The notes: generated by a model not told the origin, from the letters alone. 64,000 nt of DNA from Flavobacteriales bacterium (GCA_016716605.1 JADJWA010000001.1:3207001-3271000); one strand, 5' to 3'; shown: positions 33,245 through 41,560, counted from the first letter of the stretch. Numbers and translations are program-made.

Positions 33245-34270
33245 ATGATCCGTTGCCCAATCCTCCTGATTCTTACGGTGTCCACAGCCGTCGCCCAGCC
33301 TCCTCCGGGTTACTACGACAGCGCGCAAGGGTTGAGCGGCGAGGCCCTGCGCACGGCCCTGGGCGAAATCATCAGCCCGCACAACGTCCTCGCCAACAGT
33401 CAGCTCTGGGCGGCATTCGCTCGCACGGATCGAAAGTCCGATGGGACTGTCTGGGACATGTACAGCGATGCACCTGGTGGTGCGTTGCCTTACGCCTTCC
33501 AATTCGTTTCGGACCAATGCGGCACGTACGACGGCGAAGGTGATTGCTTCAACCGCGAGCACACTTTCCCTGTGAGCTGGTTCAATGATGCCGCGCCGAT
33601 GAACACTGATCTGCACCACATCTACCCGACCGATGCCTGGGTGAATCAGCAACGCGGAAGCTGGCCTTATGGCGTTACCAATGCTCCCGCGTGGACGAGC
33701 CAGAACGGAAGCAAGCGCGGCCCGTGCTCCTTGCTCGGGTGCAGCGGAACCGTGTTCGAACCGATTGACGCTTACAAGGGCGACCTGGCCCGCGCCCATC
33801 TGTACATGCTCACGCGCTACCGGTCTGAAGCCGGGGTTTGGCCCGGCCCGATTCTCTTGGGGGGCGAATTCCTCCCTTGGATTGAGGGCATCCTGCTGGC
33901 TTGGCACGCACAAGATCCTGTGAGCGACAAGGAACGCGCCCGGAACGATTCGGTGTTCGTTATACAAGGGAACCGCAATCCGTATATCGACCAACCCGAA
34001 TGGGTGCTCAGCATATGGGGACCTGAGGCCAGCGTTCCCGAAGAGGATCAATCCAGTTTGCGGTTGCACATGCAGGACGATATGCTGCGCATAACGCGTT
34101 CCGATGGTCAATCGATCGGGCGCTTCAGCATCCATGATGCAGCAGGCCGACAGCTCATGCAACGTTCCGCGCAGGCGGATCAGGTGAGCTTCACGTTCGC
34201 GCCGGCACGCGGCATGTACTGGCTGCGCTTCGATTCGTCGCCAAACTGGATCGCACGGATAGTGCGCTAA
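33245..34270 (+). CDS. Secreted endonuclease I with T9SS-type C-terminal domain
   Basis: 341 residues. Signal peptide, then an EndA/endonuclease I domain (PF04231): 'PPPGYYDSAQGLSGEALRTAL' opening, 'DCFNREHTFPVSWF' with the catalytic His (~105), 'MNTDLHHIYPTDAWVN' metal-site region, and 'GDLARAHLYMLTRY'. It cleaves DNA non-specifically outside the cell for nutrition or biofilm turnover. The last ~75 residues ('GRFSIHDAAGRQLMQRS', 'ARGMYWLRFDS') form a type A T9SS sorting domain. It overlaps the convergent esterase gene by 4 nt. Confidence 0.9.
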   Translation: MIRCPILLILTVSTAVAQPPPGYYDSAQGLSGEALRTALGEIISPHNVLANSQLWAAFARTDRKSDGTVWDMYSDAPGGALPYAFQFVSDQCGTYDGEGDCFNREHTFPVSWFNDAAPMNTDLHHIYPTDAWVNQQRGSWPYGVTNAPAWTSQNGSKRGPCSLLGCSGTVFEPIDAYKGDLARAHLYMLTRYRSEAGVWPGPILLGGEFLPWIEGILLAWHAQDPVSDKERARNDSVFVIQGNRNPYIDQPEWVLSIWGPEASVPEEDQSSLRLHMQDDMLRITRSDGQSIGRFSIHDAAGRQLMQRSAQADQVSFTFAPARGMYWLRFDSSPNWIARIVR

Positions 34271-35469
34271 TCCGCCCGGACAATCGTGGCCACGGTTCGG
34301 CCTTCTGTGCGGATCACATAGACCCCGACTGGCAATGGCCCCAGATCGAGGGTGGCCGGTCCCCCGGGGAGCCTTTCCTGGAGCAACACGCGACCAGTAA
34401 GGTCGAGCAATTCGACTAGAGCGGCGGTGGGCAGCTCAAAGCGAACCGGACCATGGGTCGGATTCGGTGCCACCATCAATCGATTGTCCGAAGCATCTGT
34501 GATCGCGGTGCTCAGGCCGCAGCTCACAGCCGTGCCGCATGCCAACTCGCTCAGGAACAGTGCCGTCCAATTGAGCGCATTGGCTTGGTCGGAGCTCAGG
34601 TAGCCCACGTGCCCATTGCCGGGATAGCTCTTGAAGCAATGCACCAAGCCTTGATGCGCAGCGCGCAAATGGATATCGTGGCTGCCACTGGCGGTGAGCC
34701 CCGTGGGCAGGCCAACCACATAGACCGGGGCCGTGTAATAGGGCACCACGCCATCGCCCTCCTCATGAATGCTGGCCAAAGGCGGGTCACCGGCTACGAC
34801 CCAGCTTGAATCGCCGATGGCACCGCTGAAGCTGTAGATCCCATGTGCCCGGCTGGAATAGCCTGGGCTGCCACTGTTGCCCTCGAGGCCTCCAAGGCCG
34901 GGCAGCTCTCCAGCGATCTGGGATGGAATCTCGCTGTCCTGATCGAGGTACATGGCGTGCAGCGCGCTGATCGCTCCGGCTGAAACGCCGCCGATGTAGA
35001 TGCGCGTGGTGTCGATGCCGTATGGGTTACCGAGCTCGGCAACGCTCTTGCGCAGGTATCGCACGCAAGCGTTCATGTCGTGGGCGCCGCGCATCACGGC
35101 CCGCATGGTGGTGGTCTGGTTCGGCAGGAAGAAGCCGACCCGGTAATCATTGGCCACCGCCACAAAGCCGCGCTTGGCCATGTCGGTGCAAATAGGCGCC
35201 ACGTCGGCACGTGAGCCACCAACGAAAGAACCGCCGAAGGCGCAGATCACCACGGGCCGCAGGGCCAAGGCATCGCCGGATGGCTCGTACACATCCATGC
35301 GCAAGGTCTGGTTGCTGCCGTTCACGCCTGTATTGCTGCCGAACACCACCGCGCTGGTGACGCTCACATCCGGGAAGAAATTCGCGGTGGCGTAGCGGCC
35401 ATTGCCGCATTCCTGGGCGGAGCAGTTCAACGCGAATGCAGCCACGATGGCCGTGTTCAGATTCCTCAT
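34267..35469 (-). CDS. Secreted alpha/beta-hydrolase (esterase) with T9SS sorting domain
   Basis: 400 residues. Signal peptide. Hydrolase core: oxyanion region 'VVICAFGGSFVGGSR' (HGG-like replaced by FGG), nucleophile elbow 'IYIGGVSAGAISALH' (GxSxG, Ser ~170), an acid in 'ASIHEEGDGVVPY' and a His in 'YPGNGHVGYL'. The order suits carboxylesterases or poly-ester hydrolases. The C-terminus 'VAPNPTHGPVRFELP...LLDLTGRVL...PVGVYVIRT' is a type A T9SS tail, so the enzyme is exported to the surface or medium. Confidence 0.88.
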   Translation of the reverse strand: MRNLNTAIVAAFALNCSAQECGNGRYATANFFPDVSVTSAVVFGSNTGVNGSNQTLRMDVYEPSGDALALRPVVICAFGGSFVGGSRADVAPICTDMAKRGFVAVANDYRVGFFLPNQTTTMRAVMRGAHDMNACVRYLRKSVAELGNPYGIDTTRIYIGGVSAGAISALHAMYLDQDSEIPSQIAGELPGLGGLEGNSGSPGYSSRAHGIYSFSGAIGDSSWVVAGDPPLASIHEEGDGVVPYYTAPVYVVGLPTGLTASGSHDIHLRAAHQGLVHCFKSYPGNGHVGYLSSDQANALNWTALFLSELACGTAVSCGLSTAITDASDNRLMVAPNPTHGPVRFELPTAALVELLDLTGRVLLQERLPGGPATLDLGPLPVGVYVIRTEGRTVATIVRAD

Positions 35470-35592
35470 GGGCGGTTCAGGTTAAGGTGCTGCAAAGTAG
35501 GCCGTTCACTGATCCGTGAATCAACCTCGACCTGATGGCGATGGATGTTGGCACAGCTTTGGCCTAGCGGCACCGCCAAAGAAAGCCATACC

Positions 35593-36201
35593 ATGAACAA
35601 GCAACTCGTCCTCCTCGCAACGGCCCTGTTCGTTTCAGGCGCCTCGGCCCAATTCCAATTCAACCCCCAAGCGGGCATCAACTTCCAGAGCATCACGAAT
35701 CCAGGGGCCGGCATCGAATACAAGGCCAACGTGGGCTGGCAGCTGGGTGCCGACCTGCGATTCGGCAACCGTCTCTTCTTCCAGCCCGGCGCCCATTTCG
35801 GACGCAGTTCCACCGCTTACAAGGCAATCAACAACGATACCCTGCTCTTCGAGAACGACCTGGTTCGAACCAATCTGAAGCTCAATGCGCTGGTGGGCTA
35901 TCGGATCATCGACAGCTATCAGTTCGACCTCCGCTTCATGGCGGGCCCCACGTACGATGTGCTGCTCAGCGTTGACAACCGGAACGACCAGATCGGGTAC
36001 AACCGCGGCGATTTCCGCACCGGCTCCTTCAACCTCGACGCCGCCCTCGGCTTCGATATGGGCCTTGTAACGGTGCAGCCCGGGGTCAGCTTCGGCCTGA
36101 GCCGGGTATTCAAGGACAACCCCACGGTGCAGGACATCGGCTCTCGCTACCTTTCCTACGGCGTAACGATCGGAATCAACCTCGGCGACGACGACAAGTA
36201 A
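35593..36201 (+). CDS. Outer-membrane beta-barrel protein
   Basis: 202 residues with a signal peptide ending 'SGASAQ'. The mature chain shows eight or so alternating amphipathic strands ('QFNPQAGINFQSI', 'NVGWQLGADLRFG', 'LFFQPGAHFGRSS', 'VTVQPGVSFGLSRVF') and ends 'YLSYGVTIGINLG', the PF13568/PorT-like barrel pattern of Bacteroidota. The role is unknown. ATG 35593 is chosen for its signal peptide. Confidence 0.85.
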   Translation: MNKQLVLLATALFVSGASAQFQFNPQAGINFQSITNPGAGIEYKANVGWQLGADLRFGNRLFFQPGAHFGRSSTAYKAINNDTLLFENDLVRTNLKLNALVGYRIIDSYQFDLRFMAGPTYDVLLSVDNRNDQIGYNRGDFRTGSFNLDAALGFDMGLVTVQPGVSFGLSRVFKDNPTVQDIGSRYLSYGVTIGINLGDDDK

Positions 36202-36221
36202 TCGCCGCGCCCCTCGGGCAG

Positions 36222-36243
36222 CGCCTCCTGCAATCAGGGGGCG
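36222..36243. terminator. Short hairpin after the OM barrel gene
   Basis: CGCCTCCTG pairs with CAGGGGGCG (one G-U) around a CAAT loop, 20 nt after the stop codon. There is no strong T run. Confidence 0.5.
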
Positions 36244-36294
36244 TTGCTCGTATTGAACCCCAGCGTCGGGCCTTTGACGCCCAAGGTGCCGGAA

Positions 36295-36531
36295 CTAGAG
36301 CAGCTGCATCCACCCGCCGCCATTGCTCACCTCTTCAAGTCCCGCTGCCTTCAAAAGGCCAAGTGCAGCACCGCTCCGGGCGCCGCTGCGGCAGCAAAGC
36401 ACGATCGGCGCTTGCATTCCGCACATCTCATCCAGGCGATCCGGCAATTGGTCGAGCGGGATATTCACCGAGCCCGGCACATGGCCGTCCGCGAACTCCT
36501 CTGGGGTGCGCACATCAACGATGGTGGGCAT
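36295..36531 (-). CDS. Single-domain rhodanese-like protein
   Basis: 78 residues. 'VDVRTPEEFADGHVPGSVNIPLDQL' and the active-site loop 'VLCCRSGARSGAAL' (catalytic Cys ~47) define a rhodanese/GlpE-type sulfurtransferase domain. It is ~25 residues shorter than usual: the N-terminal strand and helix are missing, and the start directly precedes the DVRT strand. It begins 22 nt after the 3' end of a tRNA gene on the same strand, so the two may be co-transcribed. The thiol acceptor is unknown. Confidence 0.8.
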   Translation of the reverse strand: MPTIVDVRTPEEFADGHVPGSVNIPLDQLPDRLDEMCGMQAPIVLCCRSGARSGAALGLLKAAGLEEVSNGGGWMQLL

Positions 36532-36553
36532 TGGCGAATAATGGAGCAGTGTG

Positions 36554-36627
36554 TGGAGCTGATGGGAGTCGAACCCACGACCTCGTCATTGCGAACGACG
36601 CGCTCTGGCCAGCTGAGCTACAGCCCC
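36554..36627 (-). tRNA. tRNA-Ala (CGC anticodon)
   Basis: A full cloverleaf folds on the reverse strand: acceptor GGGGCTG/CAGCTCC containing the G3-U70 alanine identity pair, D stem GCTC/GAGC, anticodon stem CGTCG/TGACG with loop TTCGCAA (anticodon CGC, reads GCG), and T arm GTGGG-TTCGACT-CCCAT. The discriminator is A. CCA is not encoded. A CGC isoacceptor fits the high GC content. Confidence 0.93.
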
Positions 36628-36691
36628 AAGGGCGTGCGAAGTTGCGAAGGATCGGTGAACCGAAGACCCATTGCCGCCGTAAGAGGCCGCC

Positions 36692-37090
36692 ATGCAACAA
36701 TGGCTGCTCACCGTGATGGTGCTCTGCGCTGGCGGAGCCGGGGCTTCGGCTCAAGGCGATCTGGCGTACATGCCGAAGGCCGCACCGGCCATGACCGCTG
36801 ATGATGAGCGGATCGTGATGACCGAGACGCAAGTTCCGGAGCGGGTTGAATTGCACTTGCCGCCGGGGACATTTCAATTGGACCTGATCAACAGCGCTGG
36901 CAACGTGGTGGAGCAATACGATGCCGCCGACCGCATGGGCTTCGACCTGACTGGGCTTCGGCCCGGCACATGGACCCTGCGCGCCCGCACACCGAACGGC
37001 TTCCGGGTGAGGCGCTTCGTGGTGCACTACCGCGAGGGCCAGAACTGGGTGGTTGAGGCGTGGCCGGTACCGCGGCGAAAGCCCAAGTGA
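36692..37090 (+). CDS. Small exported protein with one beta domain
   Basis: 132 residues, signal peptide cleaved near 'GASA'. The mature part 'VELHLPPGTFQLDLINSAGNVVEQYDA' and 'LRPGTWTLRARTPNGFRVRRFVVHY' is one Ig-like or T9SS-tail-like beta sandwich, like the small protein at 31785-32117, and it ends in a basic PRRKPK. Function unknown. Confidence 0.6.
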   Translation: MQQWLLTVMVLCAGGAGASAQGDLAYMPKAAPAMTADDERIVMTETQVPERVELHLPPGTFQLDLINSAGNVVEQYDAADRMGFDLTGLRPGTWTLRARTPNGFRVRRFVVHYREGQNWVVEAWPVPRRKPK

Positions 37091-37172
37091 AGCGTACCTG
37101 CGTGACACCTGTCGCTGACCTCCCAATAAGCCACCTTGATCCGACCGCCCATCCTACAAAAGCCGACCGATC

Positions 37173-37373
37173 ATGCGAGCACCCGTGAGCTATTACCAGG
37201 AAGTCCTCGCCAAGATCAGTCATGCGGACCGCGCGACCTTCCGCAAGGAGCTGCGCAAGGCCTTCAAGCGCCTGCTCCCGGATGAGCGTGAAGAGCTCAA
37301 GCGATGGTTCCGATCATCCTGCTTGTGCCGCCCGGACTCGCACCCGCCCGGTTGTGCGAGCGCCGTCAGTTGA
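37173..37373 (+). CDS. Short basic hypothetical protein
   Basis: 66 residues. 'YYQEVLAKISHADRATFRKELRKAFKRLLPDEREELKRWF' is a strongly amphipathic, charged helical pair; the tail 'CLCRPDSHPPGC' is Cys-rich and less regular. Codon use resembles real genes, but support is only moderate. Its last 8 nt overlap the end of the convergent membrane-protein gene. Confidence 0.45.
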   Translation: MRAPVSYYQEVLAKISHADRATFRKELRKAFKRLLPDEREELKRWFRSSCLCRPDSHPPGCASAVS

Positions 37374-38073
37374 AATAGCGGCTGTTCCAGGCGTCCTTGC
37401 TGAATTGCCCGAAGAACGCGAACCACCCGAAGAGGGTGAAGCCGCTCAGCGCCATCACGCTCCAGAACAGGAAGAGCAACCGTTGCCCATTGAGCGCAGG
37501 CAGGCCTGCATCGCCCAGCCATGCCCCAGGCAATGCGGTCGTGAGCAACAACGATGAGGCGAGCACGGCGAGCGCAAGGTGCAGCGGGCTGCGCACCATC
37601 CAGAAGGCCGCTGCCCGCCACGGCGACAGATCCCGGCCCCACTGAGCCACCAGGTAGTAGCGGTCGTTCCCGATCGGGACGAAGAGCATAGGATCCGCTT
37701 CGCTGTCACACAGTTTGAATTGAGCGGACGGGGCCATCACCATGTAGCTCACCACTTGATCGCCCACGCGCCGCTCCAGCTGCCTCATGCCATAGACCGC
37801 TTGTCCGGGTATCCGGCCTTTGTAACGAGCCCCTTCCAGGAAACGCAAGCGGTAGGTGATGCACATCGAACGGATGGCCGATAAGGAGAACACGCGGTCC
37901 GGTTCGGCAACCGACAACTCCACAGGAACAGGCTTGCGTGAGGCGCGCAACGACGCCCGCAAGCGGTCATCGATATCGGCTTCATCGGCCAGCAACTCAT
38001 GCGCTTCCTGAATGAGCTTTGATTGGCCCAGCAGAGCCAACTCAAGCCGTTCGCGCTCGGTATTGGCAGCCAT
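37366..38073 (-). CDS. Membrane protein downstream of DUF1883 gene
   Basis: 235 residues from ATG 38073. The N-terminal ~140 residues are soluble: a helical 'ERERLELALLGQSKLIQEAHELLADEADIDDRLRA' segment (read as residues ~5-40), then a beta-rich part ('YRLRFLEGARYKGRIPGQAVYGM', 'SYMVMAPSAQFKLCDSEADPM'). Two or three membrane helices follow (~155-225), with 'LLFLFWSVMALSGFTLFGWFAFFGQF' near the end. I recognise no family. It follows the DUF1883 gene by 52 nt, so the pair is probably an operon. Confidence 0.65.
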   Translation of the reverse strand: MAANTERERLELALLGQSKLIQEAHELLADEADIDDRLRASLRASRKPVPVELSVAEPDRVFSLSAIRSMCITYRLRFLEGARYKGRIPGQAVYGMRQLERRVGDQVVSYMVMAPSAQFKLCDSEADPMLFVPIGNDRYYLVAQWGRDLSPWRAAAFWMVRSPLHLALAVLASSLLLTTALPGAWLGDAGLPALNGQRLLFLFWSVMALSGFTLFGWFAFFGQFSKDAWNSRYFN

Positions 38074-38125
38074 TGATCGCTTTTGTTTGCCCGGATAACG
38101 CTCCGGAGCATTGAATCGTGCGCTG

Positions 38126-38506
38126 CTACAAGCTCTGTTCGGCCTCCGGCAACTCGCCCATGCCCGCGGACTCGGCGGCCTCAGCAAGCCGGACATGCTC
38201 AGGAGCGTCGCTCGCCACGGTTGATCGCACCGTGCTATTGGGCGGGAGCACGCCGCACTTGGCCACCACCTCAATAGGGTTCCTGAAGGTGCCTTTCTCC
38301 ACTACGACATTCCAGACCGACTCGAACGGAATCACGAACCTCACCGGCGATTCCTCGAAAAGGCCGCCATAATAGGAGTACGTCTTGCCGAGCTTGTAAT
38401 TCTTGTAATCCCTACCGGTCATGAACTTCACCTTGGTGGCCACGTCGATATCCACCTCGATGATCTCCTTCTTCTTTAATTCGAAGGCTTTATGCAGGAA
38501 CTTCAT
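38126..38506 (-). CDS. DUF1883 domain protein
   Basis: 126 residues. The N-terminal ~85 residues fit DUF1883: 'MKFLHKAFELKKKEIIEVDID', 'VKFMTGRDYKNYKLGKTYSYYGG', 'SPVRFVIPFESVWNVVVEKG'. In other bacteria this domain is found alone or fused to TIR/SEFIR signalling domains. The C-terminal ~40 residues are a disordered Glu/Ala/Ser tail. No TIR domain is present here; the next gene encodes a membrane protein. TATCTTCG lies 20 nt before the start. Confidence 0.8.
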   Translation of the reverse strand: MKFLHKAFELKKKEIIEVDIDVATKVKFMTGRDYKNYKLGKTYSYYGGLFEESPVRFVIPFESVWNVVVEKGTFRNPIEVVAKCGVLPPNSTVRSTVASDAPEHVRLAEAAESAGMGELPEAEQSL

Positions 38507-38526
38507 GGTGCTTGCTTGTTCGGGGT

Positions 38527-38534
38527 CGAAGATA
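38527..38534 (-). promoter_or_regulatory. Promoter -7 box TATCTTCG for the DUF1883 operon
   Basis: TAnnTTCG element on the reverse strand, 20 nt before the ATG at 38506. Confidence 0.4.
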
Positions 38535-38541
38535 GTGGCGC

Positions 38542-39342
38542 TCAGAGCTTCACGCTGAGCACCGGGAAGGTGGTGTGGTTGACGATATCCTCTGTGAGGC
38601 TTCCGTTCACCACTTGGAAGAAGCCCTTACGGCCGTGGGTGGCCATGGCGATCATATCCGCATCGATGCTTCGGCTGAAATTCAGGATGCCCTCCTCGAT
38701 GCTCAGGTCGTTATAGATGGTTGCTGTGTACTTCGAGAGCTCATGGCGCTGCAAGAAGGCATCCATCGCCAAGGTGCTATCCTCGCTCCGCTCGAACGCC
38801 TTGGGCGTATTAACCTTGAGCAGGTGGATGCGCGGGTTCCAGATATCGATAATGGGCCTGAAGGCCTCGAATTTCTCTACATCGGCCGGGCTGAAATTGC
38901 TGGCGAAGACCAGGTCGTCCACGCGGAACTCATCGGCATGCTGCTTGATCACCAGCACGGGCATGGGCGCCATACGCACGATGCGCTGGGTATTGGAGCC
39001 AACGATCCCGCGCAGGCCGGTTGCGCCGTGAGAGCCCATCACGATCAGATCGGCAGCGGCGATGCGATCGTTACGGAACATCTCCGTGAGCCCGAGCTGG
39101 CGCAGCATGAATTTCTTCAGCTCAAGGCCTTCAAGGAAGGGCAACTCCGGGACCCGGTCGAGCCGGGCCTCGATGTCTTCGCGGAGCTTCTGGTTCTCCG
39201 GATGGAAATCGGTCATCTGCTCATACACGTGCACCACATCGATGCACGCCCCGGTGAGGCGGGCCAAGGTGGCAGCCACGCGCAGCGCGTCAGTGGCGCA
39301 TTCGGAGAAATCATAGGGGACGACGATCGTGCGGATGCTCAT
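38542..39342 (-). CDS. Universal stress protein, tandem UspA domains
   Basis: 266 residues with two Usp domains. The first (~1-145) carries the ATP-binding signature 'VMGSHGATGLRGIVGSNTQRIVRMAPMPVL'-type loop (GxxG-x9-GS, read from residue ~105). The second (~150-266) has the degenerate 'ATHGRKGFFQVVNGSLTEDI'. The N-terminal 'IVVPYDFSECATDALRVA' is typical. Tandem Usp proteins are frequent in Bacteroidota and respond to stress or growth arrest. It is divergent from the SiaC-like gene. Confidence 0.9.
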   Translation of the reverse strand: MSIRTIVVPYDFSECATDALRVAATLARLTGACIDVVHVYEQMTDFHPENQKLREDIEARLDRVPELPFLEGLELKKFMLRQLGLTEMFRNDRIAAADLIVMGSHGATGLRGIVGSNTQRIVRMAPMPVLVIKQHADEFRVDDLVFASNFSPADVEKFEAFRPIIDIWNPRIHLLKVNTPKAFERSEDSTLAMDAFLQRHELSKYTATIYNDLSIEEGILNFSRSIDADMIAMATHGRKGFFQVVNGSLTEDIVNHTTFPVLSVKL

Positions 39343-39412
39343 GGTGCTGAAGAATGGGCCGCTGAAAGATATGCGGCGGATGGATGCGCAAGACTCGCTT
39401 CCGTCAGCCGGT

Positions 39413-39420
39413 TACTTTCG
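39413..39420 (+). promoter_or_regulatory. Promoter -7 box TACTTTCG
   Basis: TAnnTTCG element 5 nt before the ATG at 39426, predicting a leaderless mRNA and fixing the start of the SiaC-like gene. Confidence 0.5.
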
Positions 39421-39425
39421 CCCCG

Positions 39426-39818
39426 ATGCAGGCCGCACCGACTTTCCGGGTGGATGCCACGGACAAGACCCCGCGGATCGAGCTCGACTCCGCTACGGGT
39501 GTTCTGGAACTGGTGGGCTGCTCCATTCCTGAGAATGCCGACCGTGTCTTCGGGCCGCTGCTCGATGCCGTGGAGTCCTATGCGCAAGGGCCGAGGCCAA
39601 GAACCATGATCCGGATCGGCCTCACCCACTTCAATTCAAGCAGCGCCAAGTACCTGCTTGATGTGCTCAAGCGCTTCGAGGACATCCATGCCGAGGGCCG
39701 CACCAAGGCGTTGGTCGAATGGCGATTTGCGCCGGGCGATCTGGATATGAAGGAGGCCGGCACCGATTACCGCAGCCTGCTCGAGATCCCAGTGAAGCTC
39801 GTGGAGGATCTGGCCTGA
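39426..39818 (+). CDS. SiaC-family (DUF1987) regulatory phosphoprotein
   Basis: 130 residues. 'TPRIELDSATGVLELVGCSIPENA' and 'IGLTHFNSSSAKYLLDVLKRFEDI' are the DUF1987 signature; the SSS run is the site where SiaC proteins are phosphorylated on Ser/Thr. In Pseudomonas, unphosphorylated SiaC activates the diguanylate cyclase SiaD, with SiaA phosphatase and SiaB kinase. No SiaA, SiaB or GGDEF gene is in this window, so partners must lie elsewhere. The ATG at 39426 is fixed by the box 5 nt before it. Confidence 0.85.
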   Translation: MQAAPTFRVDATDKTPRIELDSATGVLELVGCSIPENADRVFGPLLDAVESYAQGPRPRTMIRIGLTHFNSSSAKYLLDVLKRFEDIHAEGRTKALVEWRFAPGDLDMKEAGTDYRSLLEIPVKLVEDLA

Positions 39819-39829
39819 TCCTGATCCCC

Positions 39830-40555
39830 TCAGCGCTCGATCAGCTGTTCGGCCCACTCGCGCTCGCTGATCGCGATGCCATCACGGAAGTGGACCACTT
39901 GACCCCAAGGATGCGTGACCTTGCGGTACACTGACTCATGGCCGCCACGCACCACCCTGCGCTCCAGCACCACGGCCCTGCCTTGCAAGAAGGTGCTCTC
40001 TTGGATGCCATCCGTCAGCGGATGCTCCTGTGCCATCGGGCGCGCTTCTGGAGCAGCCTTGGCGGTCCTTGCCGCCAACGCAACAGGTTTGCGATCAGCC
40101 GTTGAACCTTCAAGCTTCGACTCAACGGACCCTGATTCCACAGGGTGGCCGCCCTCAATCGGGGTCGGGGGTACTACAGGCACAGGTGGGGTTACGATGC
40201 TGACGAGCGAGTCGGGACGCCTCGCTGGGGCCACGGCCTGCTCGGCGTCGCGCTTCGCGATCAGGGCTTGCAGATCCTGGATCTTCACCTTGGGGAACAC
40301 GTTCAGTGGTCGCCGCGCCCGGGCTGCATGGAAGCCCAACAAGGCTTCATCATAGCGCTGTTGCTGAAACAGCGCCTCGGCTTCCGCCATCAAGGCACGG
40401 AACTCAGAATCGCTGCTGGCGGCTTCCTGCTCCTGCCTGGCCACGCGCGCTCGTTCCTTCGCGCTCATACCAGCGAATTCAGGCGTCAGGCTCTGATCGG
40501 GCTGCGCCAATGCCGGCGACCCAAGAAGGATGAGAGCAAGCAGGCTGTAGCGCAT
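39830..40555 (-). CDS. Exported protein with TPR-like helix pair and conserved C-terminal strand region
   Basis: 241 residues with a signal peptide (MRYSLLALILLGSPALAQ). A helix 'SAKERARVARQEQEAASSDSEF' precedes one TPR-like unit 'AEALFQQQRYDEALLGFHAARARRP'. A long Pro/Ala/Ser linker follows, then a compact C-terminal module 'VYRKVTHPWGQVVHFRDGIAISEREWAEQ'. The last module recalls C-terminal segments of Bacteroidota envelope proteins, but I cannot name a family. Probably periplasmic. Confidence 0.6.
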   Translation of the reverse strand: MRYSLLALILLGSPALAQPDQSLTPEFAGMSAKERARVARQEQEAASSDSEFRALMAEAEALFQQQRYDEALLGFHAARARRPLNVFPKVKIQDLQALIAKRDAEQAVAPARRPDSLVSIVTPPVPVVPPTPIEGGHPVESGSVESKLEGSTADRKPVALAARTAKAAPEARPMAQEHPLTDGIQESTFLQGRAVVLERRVVRGGHESVYRKVTHPWGQVVHFRDGIAISEREWAEQLIER

Positions 40556-40564
40556 ATCGGTGGT

Positions 40565-40572
40565 CGAAGGTA
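40565..40572 (-). promoter_or_regulatory. Promoter -7 box TACCTTCG
   Basis: TAnnTTCG element 9 nt before the ATG at 40555, in the 174-nt divergent spacer shared with the lipoprotein gene. Confidence 0.45.
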
Positions 40573-40729
40573 CCGGGGGGCCTCACCGCTGCACAGGAAC
40601 GGACACCTTGATACCCACCGGTGGCCGTTGATACGCGTTTCATCGGCCGCCAGTTGCCCAATGGCCGAATACCTTCGCCGCCGCGAACGAAACCGGCCTT
40701 TCAAGGCGTTCATCCATCAATCCATCGCC

Positions 40730-41560
40730 ATGCGCGCAATCACACGAATCCTGCCCGTTATCGGCTTGCTGGCCGCCTGCCAGGGCGACCTCAAGGACAA
40801 CCCCCAGTACCAACAGCTGCAGGAGGACGCCAACCAATCGCAGGCCTTGGCAGCCGAACGCGACAGCACGATCAACGCGCTTTTCGGCACCATCAACCGC
40901 ATCGGGGAGAACCTCAGCACCATCCGTGCGAAGCAGGGCCAGCTCGGGAAGCCGGGCGAAGGGGCGGAACAGGCCGATCTGGAGCAGCGGATCATGGCCG
41001 ACCTGAGCAGCATCGATGGCTTGATCAATGAGAACAAAGAGCTGATCGCCAGGTTGCGCAAACAGGCTAAGGCTTCGGCCTCGAACATCGCCGAGCTGGA
41101 GAAGACCATCGCCGGGCTCGAAGGCAGCATGGCCGAGAAGGACACCGAGATCAGCGTGCTCAAAGAGCAGCTCGCCAGCTCGAACAGCTCATTGGCCACG
41201 CTGATCGAGATGTACCGCGACAAGAGCCAGCTGAGCGAAATGCAGCGCGCAGACCTGAACACCGCCTATTACGCCATCGGTTCCGCCAAGGAGCTGCGCG
41301 CCAACGGCGTGCTCGCCAAGGAAGGCGGGGTCGTGGGGATCGGCGCCGTGAACAAGCTGAACGCGGAGAACCTGCCCAAGGACTACTTCACGCGCATCGA
41401 CATCACGCGCACGCAGGAAATCGCGCTCGCGGCCAAGAAGGCCAAGCTTGCCACCACCCACCCGGCAGGCAGCTATCGGCTCGAGGGCGACAAGCTCACC
41501 ATCACCGATGCCAACCAGTTCTGGAGCGTGAGCAAGTACCTGGTGGTGATCGTGGAGTGA
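40730..41560 (+). CDS. Coiled-coil lipoprotein
   Basis: 276 residues. Lipobox 'LLAACQGD' (Cys ~16). Residues ~20-165 form long heptad-rich helices ('LQEDANQSQALAAERDSTIN', 'NENKELIARLRKQAKASASNIAELEKTIAGLEGSMAEKD' as one helix from ~100). The C-terminal ~100 residues are beta-rich ('KDYFTRIDITRTQEIALAAKKAKLATTHPAGSYRLEGDKL' region). This pattern is common for envelope lipoproteins of Bacteroidota of unknown function. The stop codon abuts that of the convergent SDR gene. Confidence 0.75.
   Translation: MRAITRILPVIGLLAACQGDLKDNPQYQQLQEDANQSQALAAERDSTINALFGTINRIGENLSTIRAKQGQLGKPGEGAEQADLEQRIMADLSSIDGLINENKELIARLRKQAKASASNIAELEKTIAGLEGSMAEKDTEISVLKEQLASSNSSLATLIEMYRDKSQLSEMQRADLNTAYYAIGSAKELRANGVLAKEGGVVGIGAVNKLNAENLPKDYFTRIDITRTQEIALAAKKAKLATTHPAGSYRLEGDKLTITDANQFWSVSKYLVVIVE

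Noticed and set aside
36515..37126. 203-codon - frame containing the tRNA
   Set aside because: It includes the familiar translation of a tRNA gene (SWVRLPSAP type), a well-known spurious ORF product.
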